Source of the DNA: Actinoplanes sp. NBC_00393 | GTDB lineage: Bacteria > Actinomycetota > Actinomycetes > Mycobacteriales > Micromonosporaceae | DNA: 64,000 nucleotides | Assembly (NCBI RefSeq): GCF_036053395.1 | Contig: NZ_CP107942.1 | Location: 1,764,501 to 1,828,500, forward strand | Reading direction: 5' to 3' | Shown: positions 24,558-33,432 of the stretch, piece after piece | Numbering within the stretch: the first letter of the stretch is position 1 | Layout of the letters: each line of letters starts with the position of its first letter | Program-made: the position numbers and the translations under genes | Notes under the pieces: model-generated | Databases searched by the model: none | The model's input: the letters and a program-made list of their open reading frames with translations, nothing else | What the model was told of the DNA's origin: nothing

Positions 24558-27367
24558 TACTTGCTCAGGTCCAGCTTCCAGGCGCTCAGACCATGTGAGG
24601 CCGCATAGAGGATCCGTTTACCGGGTACGACCGTCAGGCCGGTGACCTCGACGTTGGGCATACCGCCCGCCGCGCGGACCCAGGCGCTCGTCCCGCTGGG
24701 CAGGCGCAGCACCCCGAAGTCGGTGGCGGTGTAGAGGTCGCCGGTCACGTCGTCGCGGACCAGGTCGGTCAGCGGCTGGTCACCGAGGTTGTGCGACCGG
24801 TCGGTCCAGGTCGACGCCCCGCTCGCCGCGACGGTCACCTCGAACGCGTGCCCCGGTGTCGCCGGCGTGTTCGAGTTGAACCCGCTGTACGAGATCCACG
24901 CCCGGCTCGCGTTCCTGGGATCGGGGTAGATGCTGCTGACGAAACGGTTCGGCAGCTGCCGGTCGTCGTCGATGCGGGTCCACTGCACCGCCGAGGCGGG
25001 CTCGGCGTCCACGTTGCGGGAGATGAACACCCGGCCGGTGGTGGTGGCCGCCCACGCGGTCGACGTGTCTGCGGGGGAGCGCTCGATCGCCGCCATGGCG
25101 CCGCCGGCCTTGTCACCCCAGAGCACGTCGGTCAGCGCGGTCGGGCCGAGCTGCGCCCAGTCGCCGCACTGCTCCTCGAACGTACCGGTCCAGGTGTTGC
25201 AGATCCGGTTGGCCTCCTCGATGGTGCGGTCGCCGAGGCCGAAGGTCTTGGTCCGGTACGCGGTGAGCCCGGTCCCGGCGAACATGGTGCCGCTGACCTT
25301 CGGGTCGCTGATCACCGGCGCGTAGAACTGCGTGTTCGGCTGCGCGTCGATCGGCTCGCCGACGTAGATCCAGCTGCCGGTGTCACCGTTGTTGAAGTTC
25401 ACCTCGATCTGCACACCGGTGTACGTGTGGAACCGGAACTCCGGCCGCGCCACGTCCCAGCCCGACTGCCCGCCGTCACCGATGATCGTGTTCAGCCAGC
25501 GCCGCTTCTCGCCCTTGTTCTCCCAGGTGCCGTTGTCCTGGGTGCCGCCCTGCAGCAGGTTCGCGTCGTGCGGGCTGACCGACAGGCTCATGAACTGCAG
25601 CGTGGACAGGCCGTCGTTGATGTCGTCGAGCCGCGACGGGATGCGCGACAGCATCTGCTGGCAGCGGGCGAGCTGCGCGGGGTTCAGGCCACGCTGCGGG
25701 TCGTCGCACCAGTCGGACCGGTTGACGAATTCACCGCTGGAGCGGGACACGCCGCCGTCGTTGGACTCGAAGAACTGGAACGGGTTGCGCGGGTTCACCA
25801 CGATGTCGTGCTGGTCCGGGTGCAGGCCGTTCGGGTGCAGCTCGTCGGTGCCGTCGAAGGTCATGTCGGTGCCGCTCACCCCGGCGTCGGTGGAGAGCAC
25901 CACCGCGCGCTTGTTGGCGATGGTCTCGCCGTAGACGTACGACCCGCCGGTGTAGACCATGTCGGGGTGCCCGTCGGGGGTGTGCACGAAGATGTCGTAC
26001 CAGCACTGCGCGCCGCACTGGTTGTAGGTGGCGTAACCCGGGTCGGCGACGTTCGCGCTGGTCAGGTCGGTGAACGCCGGGGCGCCGGTGGCGACGTCGT
26101 CGCTGCGGAACAGCCGGGAGTACGGGGTGCCAACGTTGCCCTCGTAGACGTACATCCGGGTCTTGCCGTTCGGCAGCCTGGTCACGTCGAAGGCGGCCCG
26201 GGTCTGGAACACGGTCGGGGCCAGCGACGGCTTGATCTGCGTCCAGGTGGCGCCGGCGTCGGGGGAACGCCAGATGCCGCGGGCGTACGACGACGCGTAC
26301 ACGATCTTGCTGTTGCCGGGGTCGAGCTCGATGTGGCGCACGCCGCGCGGCGAGCAGGTCGAGTTGTTGGTCCACTCCTCGGTGCTGCCGGTGCACTGCG
26401 CCGGGTCGGCCGAGCCGTTGTGGATGAACTTCCACGTCTTGCCGGTGTCGGTCGACTTGTAGAGGCCCCACTTCGCGGCGTCGGGCACCGGGCGGGTGAT
26501 GCCGCTGCAGCAGACACTCGACATCCCGCGCAGGGCGGTGGTCGTCGCCACGTACAGAGTCTTCGGGTTGCCCGGCTCGACCACGATCTCACCGAGACCC
26601 TTGCCGCCCAGCTCCTTCTTGCCCAGCGGGCCCTGCCAGGTCAGGCCGCCGTTGGTGGACCGGTAGAGGCCGACGCCGGCGACGCAGCCGGAGGCGCAGA
26701 TGTTCGCCTCGCCGGTGCCGACGTAGATGGTCAGCCCGGTCGGGTCGTTGCGGTCGATGGTCACCGAGCCGGCCGCGTTGATGCCGAGCGGGCCGCCGAG
26801 GTACGCCCACTTCGGCTTGGCGGCGAGGATGTCCAGGGTGGCCCAGACGCCGCCACCGGCCGGGGTGATGTAGGCCCGGCAGAACCCGGGACGGCAGCTG
26901 TGGCTGATCGCGATCGAGGTGGTGCGGCCACCGGCCACGTACTCGTTGGGCACGTAGTTGAACGCGTTGCGGAACTCGGTGAACGGGTAGAGCGCCTCAC
27001 TCGGGCCGACGTTGGTCCAGCGGTTCTGCCGGATCCGGCCCTGCGGCGCCGAGCGCTTGTCGGCCGCGCTGAACGCCGTCCGCGACTGGTCCACCTGGGC
27101 GACCTTGATGGTCTGCGCCGGGTAGGCCCGCTCGTCGAACTCGCCCAGCCCGAGCGCGCCCGGGCTGTCCAGCACGCCGTGGTTGGGTGCGGCCTGGCGC
27201 ATCGCCGCCAGGTGGCCGCCCAGGGCCCGTGGCATCTCGCCGCCACCGGCCGCCACCCCGGCGGCCGGCACGACAGCGCCCGCCAGGTGAACGCCTGCCA
27301 CCCCGGTTGTGGCTACGAGAGCCCCGATGAGAGCACCGATGAAGATCTGCCGCCGTCGCCGGTTCAA
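24557..27367 (-). CDS. Large secreted beta-propeller protein (sortilin/GH74/BNR-like)
   Basis: A 936-residue exported protein with an N-terminal signal (basic RRRRQ then about 20 hydrophobic residues). Several Asp-box-like repeats mark propeller blades: YRSTNGGLTW, YKSTDTGKTW and WRSPDAGATW, with TVVPGKRILYAASHGL at the end. Such folds occur in sialidases, xyloglucanases (GH74) and VPS10/sortilin domains. Paired cysteines (CRPGFCR, CASGC, CCSG, CGAQC) suggest disulfides. It is the first gene of the sugar importer operon, its TTG start at 27367, so it may release or bind the imported carbohydrate at the cell surface. No catalytic pair could be assigned. Confidence 0.75.
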   Translation of the reverse strand: MNRRRRQIFIGALIGALVATTGVAGVHLAGAVVPAAGVAAGGGEMPRALGGHLAAMRQAAPNHGVLDSPGALGLGEFDERAYPAQTIKVAQVDQSRTAFSAADKRSAPQGRIRQNRWTNVGPSEALYPFTEFRNAFNYVPNEYVAGGRTTSIAISHSCRPGFCRAYITPAGGGVWATLDILAAKPKWAYLGGPLGINAAGSVTIDRNDPTGLTIYVGTGEANICASGCVAGVGLYRSTNGGLTWQGPLGKKELGGKGLGEIVVEPGNPKTLYVATTTALRGMSSVCCSGITRPVPDAAKWGLYKSTDTGKTWKFIHNGSADPAQCTGSTEEWTNNSTCSPRGVRHIELDPGNSKIVYASSYARGIWRSPDAGATWTQIKPSLAPTVFQTRAAFDVTRLPNGKTRMYVYEGNVGTPYSRLFRSDDVATGAPAFTDLTSANVADPGYATYNQCGAQCWYDIFVHTPDGHPDMVYTGGSYVYGETIANKRAVVLSTDAGVSGTDMTFDGTDELHPNGLHPDQHDIVVNPRNPFQFFESNDGGVSRSSGEFVNRSDWCDDPQRGLNPAQLARCQQMLSRIPSRLDDINDGLSTLQFMSLSVSPHDANLLQGGTQDNGTWENKGEKRRWLNTIIGDGGQSGWDVARPEFRFHTYTGVQIEVNFNNGDTGSWIYVGEPIDAQPNTQFYAPVISDPKVSGTMFAGTGLTAYRTKTFGLGDRTIEEANRICNTWTGTFEEQCGDWAQLGPTALTDVLWGDKAGGAMAAIERSPADTSTAWAATTTGRVFISRNVDAEPASAVQWTRIDDDRQLPNRFVSSIYPDPRNASRAWISYSGFNSNTPATPGHAFEVTVAASGASTWTDRSHNLGDQPLTDLVRDDVTGDLYTATDFGVLRLPSGTSAWVRAAGGMPNVEVTGLTVVPGKRILYAASHGLSAWKLDLSK

Positions 27368-27505
27368 GGGGACCGCCTCTCATCGGTGACTATCACTGTC
27401 ACGCCTCCCAGGAGGGTTTCAAATCCAGTGATCGATAACAATGTCTGTGGTGGGTTCGGGCGGTCCGTCGCATTGGGCAGACCCCGGTGGGCCAGGATGG
27501 CGAGC

Positions 27506-28294
27506 ATGGATGAAACCCTGGCCGCCCGGATCCGCGCCGCCGAGCTGGTCGCCGCCGCCGGCACCGAGGCGTGGCCGGTGGCCCGCCCGGCCTACGCGGA
27601 ACTGCTGGCCGGGGACCTGCTCGACGAGTCGGCGGCCCGGATCGCCGGGGCCGCGCCGCGCGAGCGTGATGCCGTGCGCCGCGCCGAGCTCGACACGTGG
27701 CAGGCGCGCATCGAGGACCTGATCCGCGGCCGGGAATCGGCCCGCAAGGAGCTGGCCGAGGTCGGGGCACGGTTGCCGCTGCCGGTCCCGGCGCTGACGT
27801 GGGCACGCCTGGCGGTGCAGGCCGGCCAGGTGGCCGCCGGGCTGGCCGCACACCCCATCGGGGTACGCCGTGACTTCGCCCGCGTCGCCCGGGTGCTCCT
27901 GGACGAGACCCCGGAGCGCTGGACCCCGTACAGCGGCGTGGCGACCCTGTGGGTCCTCATCGACGATGCCGGCGACGTCCACGTCGAACCGAACCGGCGC
28001 TCCCTCCTCGCCCCCGCCGAGAGCGACGGCATCCACGCCGCCGGCCTGCTGCCGGGCAAGGTCGCGCAGCGCCTCCGCGACAGCGGCCACCGCTGCGTGG
28101 CGCTGATCCACGGCGACACCTGGGAGAACTGGCGACCGATGCTGCCCAGCAACGACCACGCGGCCCTGGCTACCGCGCGCCACCGCGACGGCCCCACCCA
28201 CCAGTTCCACCTGTGGTTCACCCGCCACGGCCTGCTGCGGCCCCGCATCCGCTTCGCCCCGGATGTCCGGCCGGTCGTCGAGGACGCCGCATGA
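27506..28294 (+). CDS. Hypothetical soluble protein
   Basis: A 262-residue protein I do not recognise. It is helical at the N-terminus (ARIRAAELVAAAGTEAWP) and more strand-rich at the C-terminus, with TLWVLIDDAGDVHVEPNRRS, CVALIHGDTWENWRPMLP and HQFHLWFTRHGLLRP. No signal peptide, membrane segment or known catalytic motif is seen. The ATG at 27506 or the ATG at 27497 could be used. It is divergent from the propeller-importer operon, with 138 bp between, and 35 nt upstream of the oxidase gene. Confidence 0.65.
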   Translation: MDETLAARIRAAELVAAAGTEAWPVARPAYAELLAGDLLDESAARIAGAAPRERDAVRRAELDTWQARIEDLIRGRESARKELAEVGARLPLPVPALTWARLAVQAGQVAAGLAAHPIGVRRDFARVARVLLDETPERWTPYSGVATLWVLIDDAGDVHVEPNRRSLLAPAESDGIHAAGLLPGKVAQRLRDSGHRCVALIHGDTWENWRPMLPSNDHAALATARHRDGPTHQFHLWFTRHGLLRPRIRFAPDVRPVVEDAA

Positions 28295-28329
28295 TGGATC
28301 ACCGGCACCGGTTCGCCTAGGGTGATCAC

Positions 28330-29265
28330 GTGGCTGGGGTGACGGTGGTGGGTGCCGGGGTGATCGGGCTGAGCGTCGCCCACGAGCTGGCCGGGGCGGG
28401 TCACCGGGTGCGGATCCTGGCGGCGCAGGACGCGGCGGCGAGCACCTCCGGGGTGGCGGCGGCGATCTGGTTCCCGCACGACGTCCAACGGTCCGGATCG
28501 GTGCTGGACTCGGCGGCGGTCACCTATAAGCGGTTCGAGGAGTTGGCGGGGGATCCGCGTACCGGGGTCGCGATGCGTGCCGGCACCGTGCTGTCGCGGC
28601 GGACCGACGCTGATCATTCCTGGACGCGGGCGGTGCCGCATCATGAGCCGGCCGACCCGGCCGGGCTGCCGGGCGGCGCCGGCGGGGTGCGCTGCACCGT
28701 GCCGCTGATCCAGACCGACGTCTACCTGGCCTGGCTGCGCGCCGAGGTGGAGGCGCGGGGCGTGGAGATCCGCACCGCCGAGGTGCGGTCCCTGCCGGAG
28801 GACTGCGACGCGGTGGTCGTCGCGGCCGGTCTGCGCTCGGCCGAGCTGCTCGGGGACGACGACCAGGCTTATCCGATCCGCGGGCAGGTGGTGCGGTTGG
28901 CCAACCCGGGGCTCACCGAGTGGATCACCGATGAGGACAATCCGGAGGGCCTGGCGTACGTGGTGCCGCGCCGGCACGACGTGGTCTGCGGCGGCACCGG
29001 CGAGGCGGGCTCCTGGGACCGGACCGTCGACCCGGAGGTCGAGGCCGGGATCCTGCGTCGGGTCACCGCGCTGGTGCCCGAGCTGGCCGGCCAGCCGATC
29101 CTGTCCCGCGGCGTCGGCCTGCGCCCGGCCCGCTCCACCGTCCGGGTGGAGGCCGTGCCCGGGCACTCCCGGCCGGTCTTCGCCTGCTACGGCCACGGCG
29201 GCGCCGGCTTCACCCTGTCCTGGGGCGACGCGGCCCGGGTCGCCGCCCTGATCGGAGCCGGATGA
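28330..29265 (+). CDS. FAD-dependent D-amino-acid oxidase-like enzyme
   Basis: A 311-residue flavoenzyme. The N-terminal dinucleotide motif is VTVVGAGVIGLSVAHELAGA. The C-terminus has VGLRPARSTVRVE and CYGHGGAGFTLSWGDA, the FAD-binding signature of the DAAO family, and GQVVRL matches the middle sheet. The family deaminates D-amino acids to 2-oxo acids with release of hydrogen peroxide. GTG 28330 is the start. Its stop overlaps the next gene's ATG (ATGA), so the two are coupled. Confidence 0.88.
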   Translation: MAGVTVVGAGVIGLSVAHELAGAGHRVRILAAQDAAASTSGVAAAIWFPHDVQRSGSVLDSAAVTYKRFEELAGDPRTGVAMRAGTVLSRRTDADHSWTRAVPHHEPADPAGLPGGAGGVRCTVPLIQTDVYLAWLRAEVEARGVEIRTAEVRSLPEDCDAVVVAAGLRSAELLGDDDQAYPIRGQVVRLANPGLTEWITDEDNPEGLAYVVPRRHDVVCGGTGEAGSWDRTVDPEVEAGILRRVTALVPELAGQPILSRGVGLRPARSTVRVEAVPGHSRPVFACYGHGGAGFTLSWGDAARVAALIGAG

Positions 29266-30047
29266 GCCTGCGGGTCATGACGCTCAACGTGTTCTCGCCG
29301 GAGAACGCGGACTGGGAGCGGCGCCGGCCGGTGCTGCGGGCCGGGATCGCGGCGCTGCGTCCCGACCTGATCGCCCTGCAGGAGACGGTCGACGAGGAGG
29401 ATCTGCTCGGGCCGGGCTATCACGTCGTCCGGCACTCGCAGCGATCGGCGAACGGGGTCGGCGCGGCCTTCGCGAGCCGGTGGCCGGTCGGGACCGTACG
29501 CGAGCTCGACCTGCGGGTCACCGACCGGGTCGACCTGCCCTGGTCGGCGGTGGTGACCGGCGAGATCGACACGCCGCACGGCCGGCTGCTGTTCGTGCAC
29601 CACAAGCCGACCTGGCAGATCGGGTACGCCCGCGAGCGCGAGGTGCAGGCGGTTGCCGCGGCCCGGTTCGTCGAGGAGCACGCGGGGGACCGGCACGTGA
29701 TCGTGGCCGGCGACTTCGACGACACGCCGGACTCCGCGAGCATCCGGTTCTGGACCGGCAGGCAGTCGCTGGACGGGATCAGCGTCGCCTACCGCGACGC
29801 CTGGGAGGCGGTCCACCCGGACGATCCCGGGCACACCTTCACGCCGGTCAACCCGCTGGTGCGGGGTGGGGAGATGCCGCTGGAACGGGGACGGCGGATC
29901 GACTACGTGATGGTCCGGTGCGGGGTGCACGGGCCGGTCGTCGACGTGGTGGGCTGCGAGCGGGCGTTCGCCGAGCCGGTCGACGGGGTGTGGGCCAGCG
30001 ATCACTTCGGCGTCGTGGCGGATCTGGCGGTGCCCGGCGCGGCGTAG
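29262..30047 (+). CDS. Endonuclease/exonuclease/phosphatase-family hydrolase
   Basis: A 261-residue metal-dependent phosphodiesterase fold. The conserved elements are MTLNVFSP (Asn), LIALQETVD (Glu), the central VHHKPT, VAGDFDDTPDS (Asp and Asp), RRIDYVMV and the C-terminal SDHFGVVADL (catalytic His). There is no secretion signal, so it acts in the cytoplasm. The substrate may be a phospholipid, a nucleic acid or an inositol phosphate. Its ATG overlaps the oxidase stop. Confidence 0.88.
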   Translation: MSLRVMTLNVFSPENADWERRRPVLRAGIAALRPDLIALQETVDEEDLLGPGYHVVRHSQRSANGVGAAFASRWPVGTVRELDLRVTDRVDLPWSAVVTGEIDTPHGRLLFVHHKPTWQIGYAREREVQAVAAARFVEEHAGDRHVIVAGDFDDTPDSASIRFWTGRQSLDGISVAYRDAWEAVHPDDPGHTFTPVNPLVRGGEMPLERGRRIDYVMVRCGVHGPVVDVVGCERAFAEPVDGVWASDHFGVVADLAVPGAA

Positions 30048-30056
30048 GGTCGGCTG

Positions 30057-31052
30057 ATGCACGAGCTGACCCGGCCGGTGATCGTCGCTCCGATGGCCGG
30101 TGGGCCGTCCACACCCGCCCTGGTCAGGGCCGCGGCCGAGGCCGGCGCGATGGGGTTCCTGGCGGCGGGCTACAAGACGCCGCAGGCGGTCGAGGGTGAG
30201 GTTCGGCAGGTCCGGGGGGTGCCCTACGGGCTGAACATCTTCGTCCCGGTGCCGGCGCCGGCTGATCCGCGGCCGCTCGAGGAGTACCGGCGGCGGCTCG
30301 AGCCCGAGGCGCAACGGTACGGGGTCGAACTGCCCCCGCTGCGGCTGGACGATGACGATCACTTCGCGGCCAAGATCGAGCTCGCTGTCGCGTACGAAAT
30401 CCCGCTCGTGAGCTTCACCTTCGGCGTGCCGCAGCCGGACGTGGTGCGCGCCCTGCGCGCGGCCGGCAGCACCGTGCTGATCACGGTGACCTCGGCGGAC
30501 GAGGCCCGGCGTGCGCTGGCCGCCGGGCCCGATGCGCTGGTCGCGCAGGCCGGCACGGCCGGCGGACATGCGTCAACCACCGATCCGTACGCCTACCGCG
30601 GCACCACCGTCGCCACCGAAGTCCTGGCGTCGGTGCGAGCGGTGACCGACCTACCGATCATCGCTGCCGGCGGCACCGGCTCGGCCGCCGACGTCCGGCG
30701 GTTGCTCGACGCGGGCGCCGTCGCCGTCCAGTGCGGCACCGCGTTCCTGCTCGCCGACGAGGCCGGCACCCGCGATGCCCAGCGCACCGCGATGCTTTCC
30801 GGCGCCTCCACCGAAACCGTCGTGACCAGGGCGTTCACCGGCCAGCCGGCGCGGGCGCTGCGCAACCGGTTCACCGACGCCTTCCCGGACGCCCCGGTGG
30901 GCTACCCGGCGATCCACCACCTGACCGCCCCGATCCGCGCCGCGGCCGCAGCCCACGGCGACCCCGAGGCGCTGAACCTGTGGGCGGGCACCGCCTTCAC
31001 CGCAGCCCGCCCGGCCCCGGTCGCTGATCTGCTCGCCGCACTTTCGCAGTAA
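30057..31052 (+). CDS. Nitronate monooxygenase (2-nitropropane dioxygenase family)
   Basis: A 331-residue FMN TIM barrel. PVIVAPMAGGPSTPALVRAA opens the barrel; QAGTAGGHAS carries the family's catalytic His in AGGH; IIAAGGTGSAADVRRLLDAGA and VQCGTAFL form the phosphate-binding loop. The family oxidises alkyl nitronates to carbonyl compounds and nitrite. ATG 30057 begins 9 nt after the hydrolase stop, in a run of three same-strand genes whose shared purpose is not clear. Confidence 0.88.
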   Translation: MHELTRPVIVAPMAGGPSTPALVRAAAEAGAMGFLAAGYKTPQAVEGEVRQVRGVPYGLNIFVPVPAPADPRPLEEYRRRLEPEAQRYGVELPPLRLDDDDHFAAKIELAVAYEIPLVSFTFGVPQPDVVRALRAAGSTVLITVTSADEARRALAAGPDALVAQAGTAGGHASTTDPYAYRGTTVATEVLASVRAVTDLPIIAAGGTGSAADVRRLLDAGAVAVQCGTAFLLADEAGTRDAQRTAMLSGASTETVVTRAFTGQPARALRNRFTDAFPDAPVGYPAIHHLTAPIRAAAAAHGDPEALNLWAGTAFTAARPAPVADLLAALSQ

Positions 31053-31062
31053 CGCTGCTTGC

Positions 31063-31094
31063 ATGTATCTGCTAGAAATATCTGGCAGATACAT
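31063..31094 (+). promoter_or_regulatory. Probable PadR operator
   Basis: ATGTATCTGC at 31063-31072 and GCAGATACAT at 31085-31094 form a perfect 10 bp inverted repeat with a 12 bp AT-rich spacer, ending 15 bp before the PadR start. The outer ATGT and ACAT tetrads match the half-sites known for PadR-family repressors. Confidence 0.7.
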
Positions 31095-31109
31095 AAGGGG
31101 CGGTAAATC

Positions 31110-31652
31110 ATGGCTCGATCCAGTCAGACCCAGATGGCGGTCCTCGGCGCGCTCAGCATCGAGCCGATGACGGCCTACGCGTTGCGTGAAGCCATCCGTG
31201 ACGTGCTCGGCCACTTCTGGAGCGAGAGCTTCGGCCAGATCTATCCCACGCTGCACGCCCTCGAGGAGGAGGGGCACGTGCGGCGCCGCGACGGGGCCCG
31301 CGCCCGGTCGTCGATCTTCGAGATCACCGCGACCGGCACCGCGCGCCTGATCGAGCTGCTCAGCGAACCACCGCAGGAGACGCCCGCCCGCAACGGCCTG
31401 ATGTTGCGGCTGTTCTTCGGCCGCACCCTGGGCCGCGACCGCTGCCGCGAGCTGCTGCTGTCCACCCGCAAGGTCGCCGAGAGCCGGCTCACCGAGTACG
31501 AGGAACTGCTCACCCGCCTGGAAGCCGAGGAAGGTCACCTGCCCGACTGGCCGTTCATCCGCATCACCATCCGGGCCGGCATCCACCACTCCCGCTCGAC
31601 GATCGCCTGGGTCGACGAGTCCCTCGACGCTCTGTCCGGAGGACCCTCATGA
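31110..31652 (+). CDS. PadR-family regulator
   Basis: A 180-residue regulator. The PadR winged helix occupies residues 8-85: MTAYALREAIRDVLGHFWSE, QIYPTLHALEEEGHVRRR and SIFEITATG in the wing. A C-terminal Vir-type helical domain of about 90 residues completes dimerisation. AAGGGG precedes the ATG. A strong palindrome upstream suggests autorepression. The stop overlaps the CPBP protease start (ATGA), so the pair is one operon. Confidence 0.88.
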   Translation: MARSSQTQMAVLGALSIEPMTAYALREAIRDVLGHFWSESFGQIYPTLHALEEEGHVRRRDGARARSSIFEITATGTARLIELLSEPPQETPARNGLMLRLFFGRTLGRDRCRELLLSTRKVAESRLTEYEELLTRLEAEEGHLPDWPFIRITIRAGIHHSRSTIAWVDESLDALSGGPS

Positions 31653-32539
31653 GACGCGCCCGCCTCAACTTCGCCATCTTCTCGATCGCCGCGATCGGCG
31701 CCGGCTGGGCCGGCCTCGCCCTCGACCGGGCGTCCGGCGAGACGGCCTCCAACGAGGTCGCCTTCAGCAACAGCGACGGCACGCTCGGCCAGCTGATCTT
31801 CATCCTCGGCCCCGCGGTCGCGGGCCTCGCCCTCTACTTCCTCTCCCGCGACGGCGCCGGGCCGCTGGGGCTCACTCTGCGCTTCCCGCACCGTACGCGG
31901 TGGTTCGCCTTTTCCGCCGCCTTCTACCCGGTCGCGACCGTCATCGTGGTGGCCGCTGCCCTCATCGCCGGAGCGGCCACCTTCTCCTGGGCCCCGGATC
32001 CGGGTCAGCCCACCTTCCTGGCCGCGTTCCTCACCGTCTTCGCCGTCCAGCTGATCAAGAACCCGCTCGAGGAGTTCGCCTTCCGCGGCTACGGCACCCG
32101 CACCGCCACGGCCCTCGGCCTGCCCGGCCGCGTCACCCCGCACCTGCTGGTCGGCGCGGTGTGGGCGGCCTGGCACCTGCCGCTGTACCTCATGTGGACC
32201 TCCGAGGCCGACATGCGGCTGGTCACCTCCCTGTCGATGCCGCTGTTCCTCCCGCTGATGTTCGCCGGCCTGATGGCGGCCGCCGTCCTGTACGGCGAGA
32301 TGCGCATCCGCACCGGCTCGATCTGGCCGGGCGTGCTGATGCACAGCGTCTGCAACGCGGTCGTGACACCACTGCTGATCGGCGGTCATCTGAGCTTCGA
32401 GGGCCATGCCGGCGTCGTCTTCTCGCCGGTGGCCTCCGCGGTGCTGATGACGGTGCTCACGGCCGCCGCCGGCCTGTTCCTGGTCTCCCGCCGGGGCCGC
32501 ACCACCGCAACACGCACCGACATGGCCCTGTCCGGCTGA
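31649..32539 (+). CDS. CPBP-family intramembrane metalloprotease
   Basis: A 296-residue protein with about eight membrane segments. The active-site motifs are EEFAFRGYG (Glu-Glu and Arg), a His in AAWHLPLYL, and the late HSVCN. This is the CPBP/Abi family, whose bacterial members process peptides or protect against bacteriocins. It is translationally coupled to a PadR regulator and is probably repressed by it. Which peptide it acts on is unknown. Confidence 0.85.
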   Translation: MRRARLNFAIFSIAAIGAGWAGLALDRASGETASNEVAFSNSDGTLGQLIFILGPAVAGLALYFLSRDGAGPLGLTLRFPHRTRWFAFSAAFYPVATVIVVAAALIAGAATFSWAPDPGQPTFLAAFLTVFAVQLIKNPLEEFAFRGYGTRTATALGLPGRVTPHLLVGAVWAAWHLPLYLMWTSEADMRLVTSLSMPLFLPLMFAGLMAAAVLYGEMRIRTGSIWPGVLMHSVCNAVVTPLLIGGHLSFEGHAGVVFSPVASAVLMTVLTAAAGLFLVSRRGRTTATRTDMALSG

Positions 32540-32560
32540 GCGCGGCGTAAAGTCGCCCGG

Positions 32561-33094
32561 GTGCAGCGGGTGCTCGTCGTCGGGATGTCCGGGGCGGGCA
32601 AGACCACCGCGGCCCGCCGTGTCGGCCACGCCCTGGGTCTGCCCTTCCACGAGATGGACCCGCTGGCTATCGGCCCGGACTGGTCGACCCGGCCGGCGCT
32701 CGTCGCCGACGTCGACGCGATCCTGCGCCGGCCCGCCTGGATCTTCGACTCGTGGGGATACCCGCAGGTCCGCGACGCCATGTGGGCCGCGGCGGACACC
32801 GTGATCTGGCTCGACTACCCGCGCCGGGTCGTCCTGCTCCGGCTGCTGCGCCGCTCGCTGCAGCGATCCTGGCGCCGGGAGCGGCTCTTCGGCGGCAACG
32901 TCGAACGCTGGCGGGGATGGCTGGAACGCGACCACCCGTTCTGGCACGCGGTCACGACATTCGGCGCTCGTCGGGCGTACCTCGCGGGTCGAACTGCCCG
33001 CGCAACCCATCTGCGGACCGTGAGCCTGCGCAGCCCGGCCGAGTTCGAGGACTGGCTGGGAAATGCGTTGCCGGCCGGGCGGGCGGACCGATAG
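32561..33094 (+). CDS. Small P-loop kinase, FlaR/adenylate-kinase-like
   Basis: A 177-residue P-loop protein. Walker A is VVGMSGAGKTTAAR. The LID-like basic segment RRVVLLRLLRRSLQRSWRRERLF is split by hydrophobic positions and fits the FlaR (DNA topology modulation) group of adenylate-kinase-like proteins. EMDPLAIGPDW resembles the substrate region of those proteins. GTG 32561 is the start. The natural substrate of the group is not established. Confidence 0.75.
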   Translation: MQRVLVVGMSGAGKTTAARRVGHALGLPFHEMDPLAIGPDWSTRPALVADVDAILRRPAWIFDSWGYPQVRDAMWAAADTVIWLDYPRRVVLLRLLRRSLQRSWRRERLFGGNVERWRGWLERDHPFWHAVTTFGARRAYLAGRTARATHLRTVSLRSPAEFEDWLGNALPAGRADR

Positions 33095-33365
33095 AACCGG
33101 CGTCCTCAATGACCAGATCCAGGGCGACCTGACCGCCGGGCGCCGGCGCCCGGAATGGCTCTGGGTCGCGCTGCGCGGCGGCCGCGTCACCACGCGGGCC
33201 GGCTGGTGGTCGCGGCCCGGCGATGCGCAACTGCCGGCCCGGCAGTCCGCCGAGGAGCAGTATCGCGACGAGTTGGAGCGGTACCCGACCCCGCACGACT
33301 GGTGGCGGGTCGCGACGCTGCCCGGCGGGGAGCCGGCCGGGTTCGTCATCCCGGCCTGGCGCTGA
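33063..33365 (+). pseudogene. Remnant of a GNAT acetyltransferase gene
   Basis: The open frame joins two pieces that I recognise from one actinobacterial GNAT family: an N-terminal piece, IQGDLTAGRRRPEWLWVALR with GWWSRPGD, and a piece normally about 100 residues further on, EEQYRDELERYPTPHDWWR and LPGGEPAGFVIPAWR. The middle and the acetyl-CoA-binding C-terminal part are missing, and the frame stops straight after IPAWR. There is no evident start signal, and it overlaps the preceding kinase gene. It is therefore best read as a decayed gene with an internal deletion. Confidence 0.55.
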
Positions 33366-33432
33366 CCGGCATTGACGCGCCTCCCTACCTTCGGCGTTGT
33401 CGGCGGTTTCCGGGAGGAGAGGCGGCCCAGCG

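Noticed and set aside
24791..28294. An open frame of more than 1100 codons on the plus strand
   Set aside because: It is antisense to the propeller gene for most of its length; only its end (27506-28294) is a real gene.
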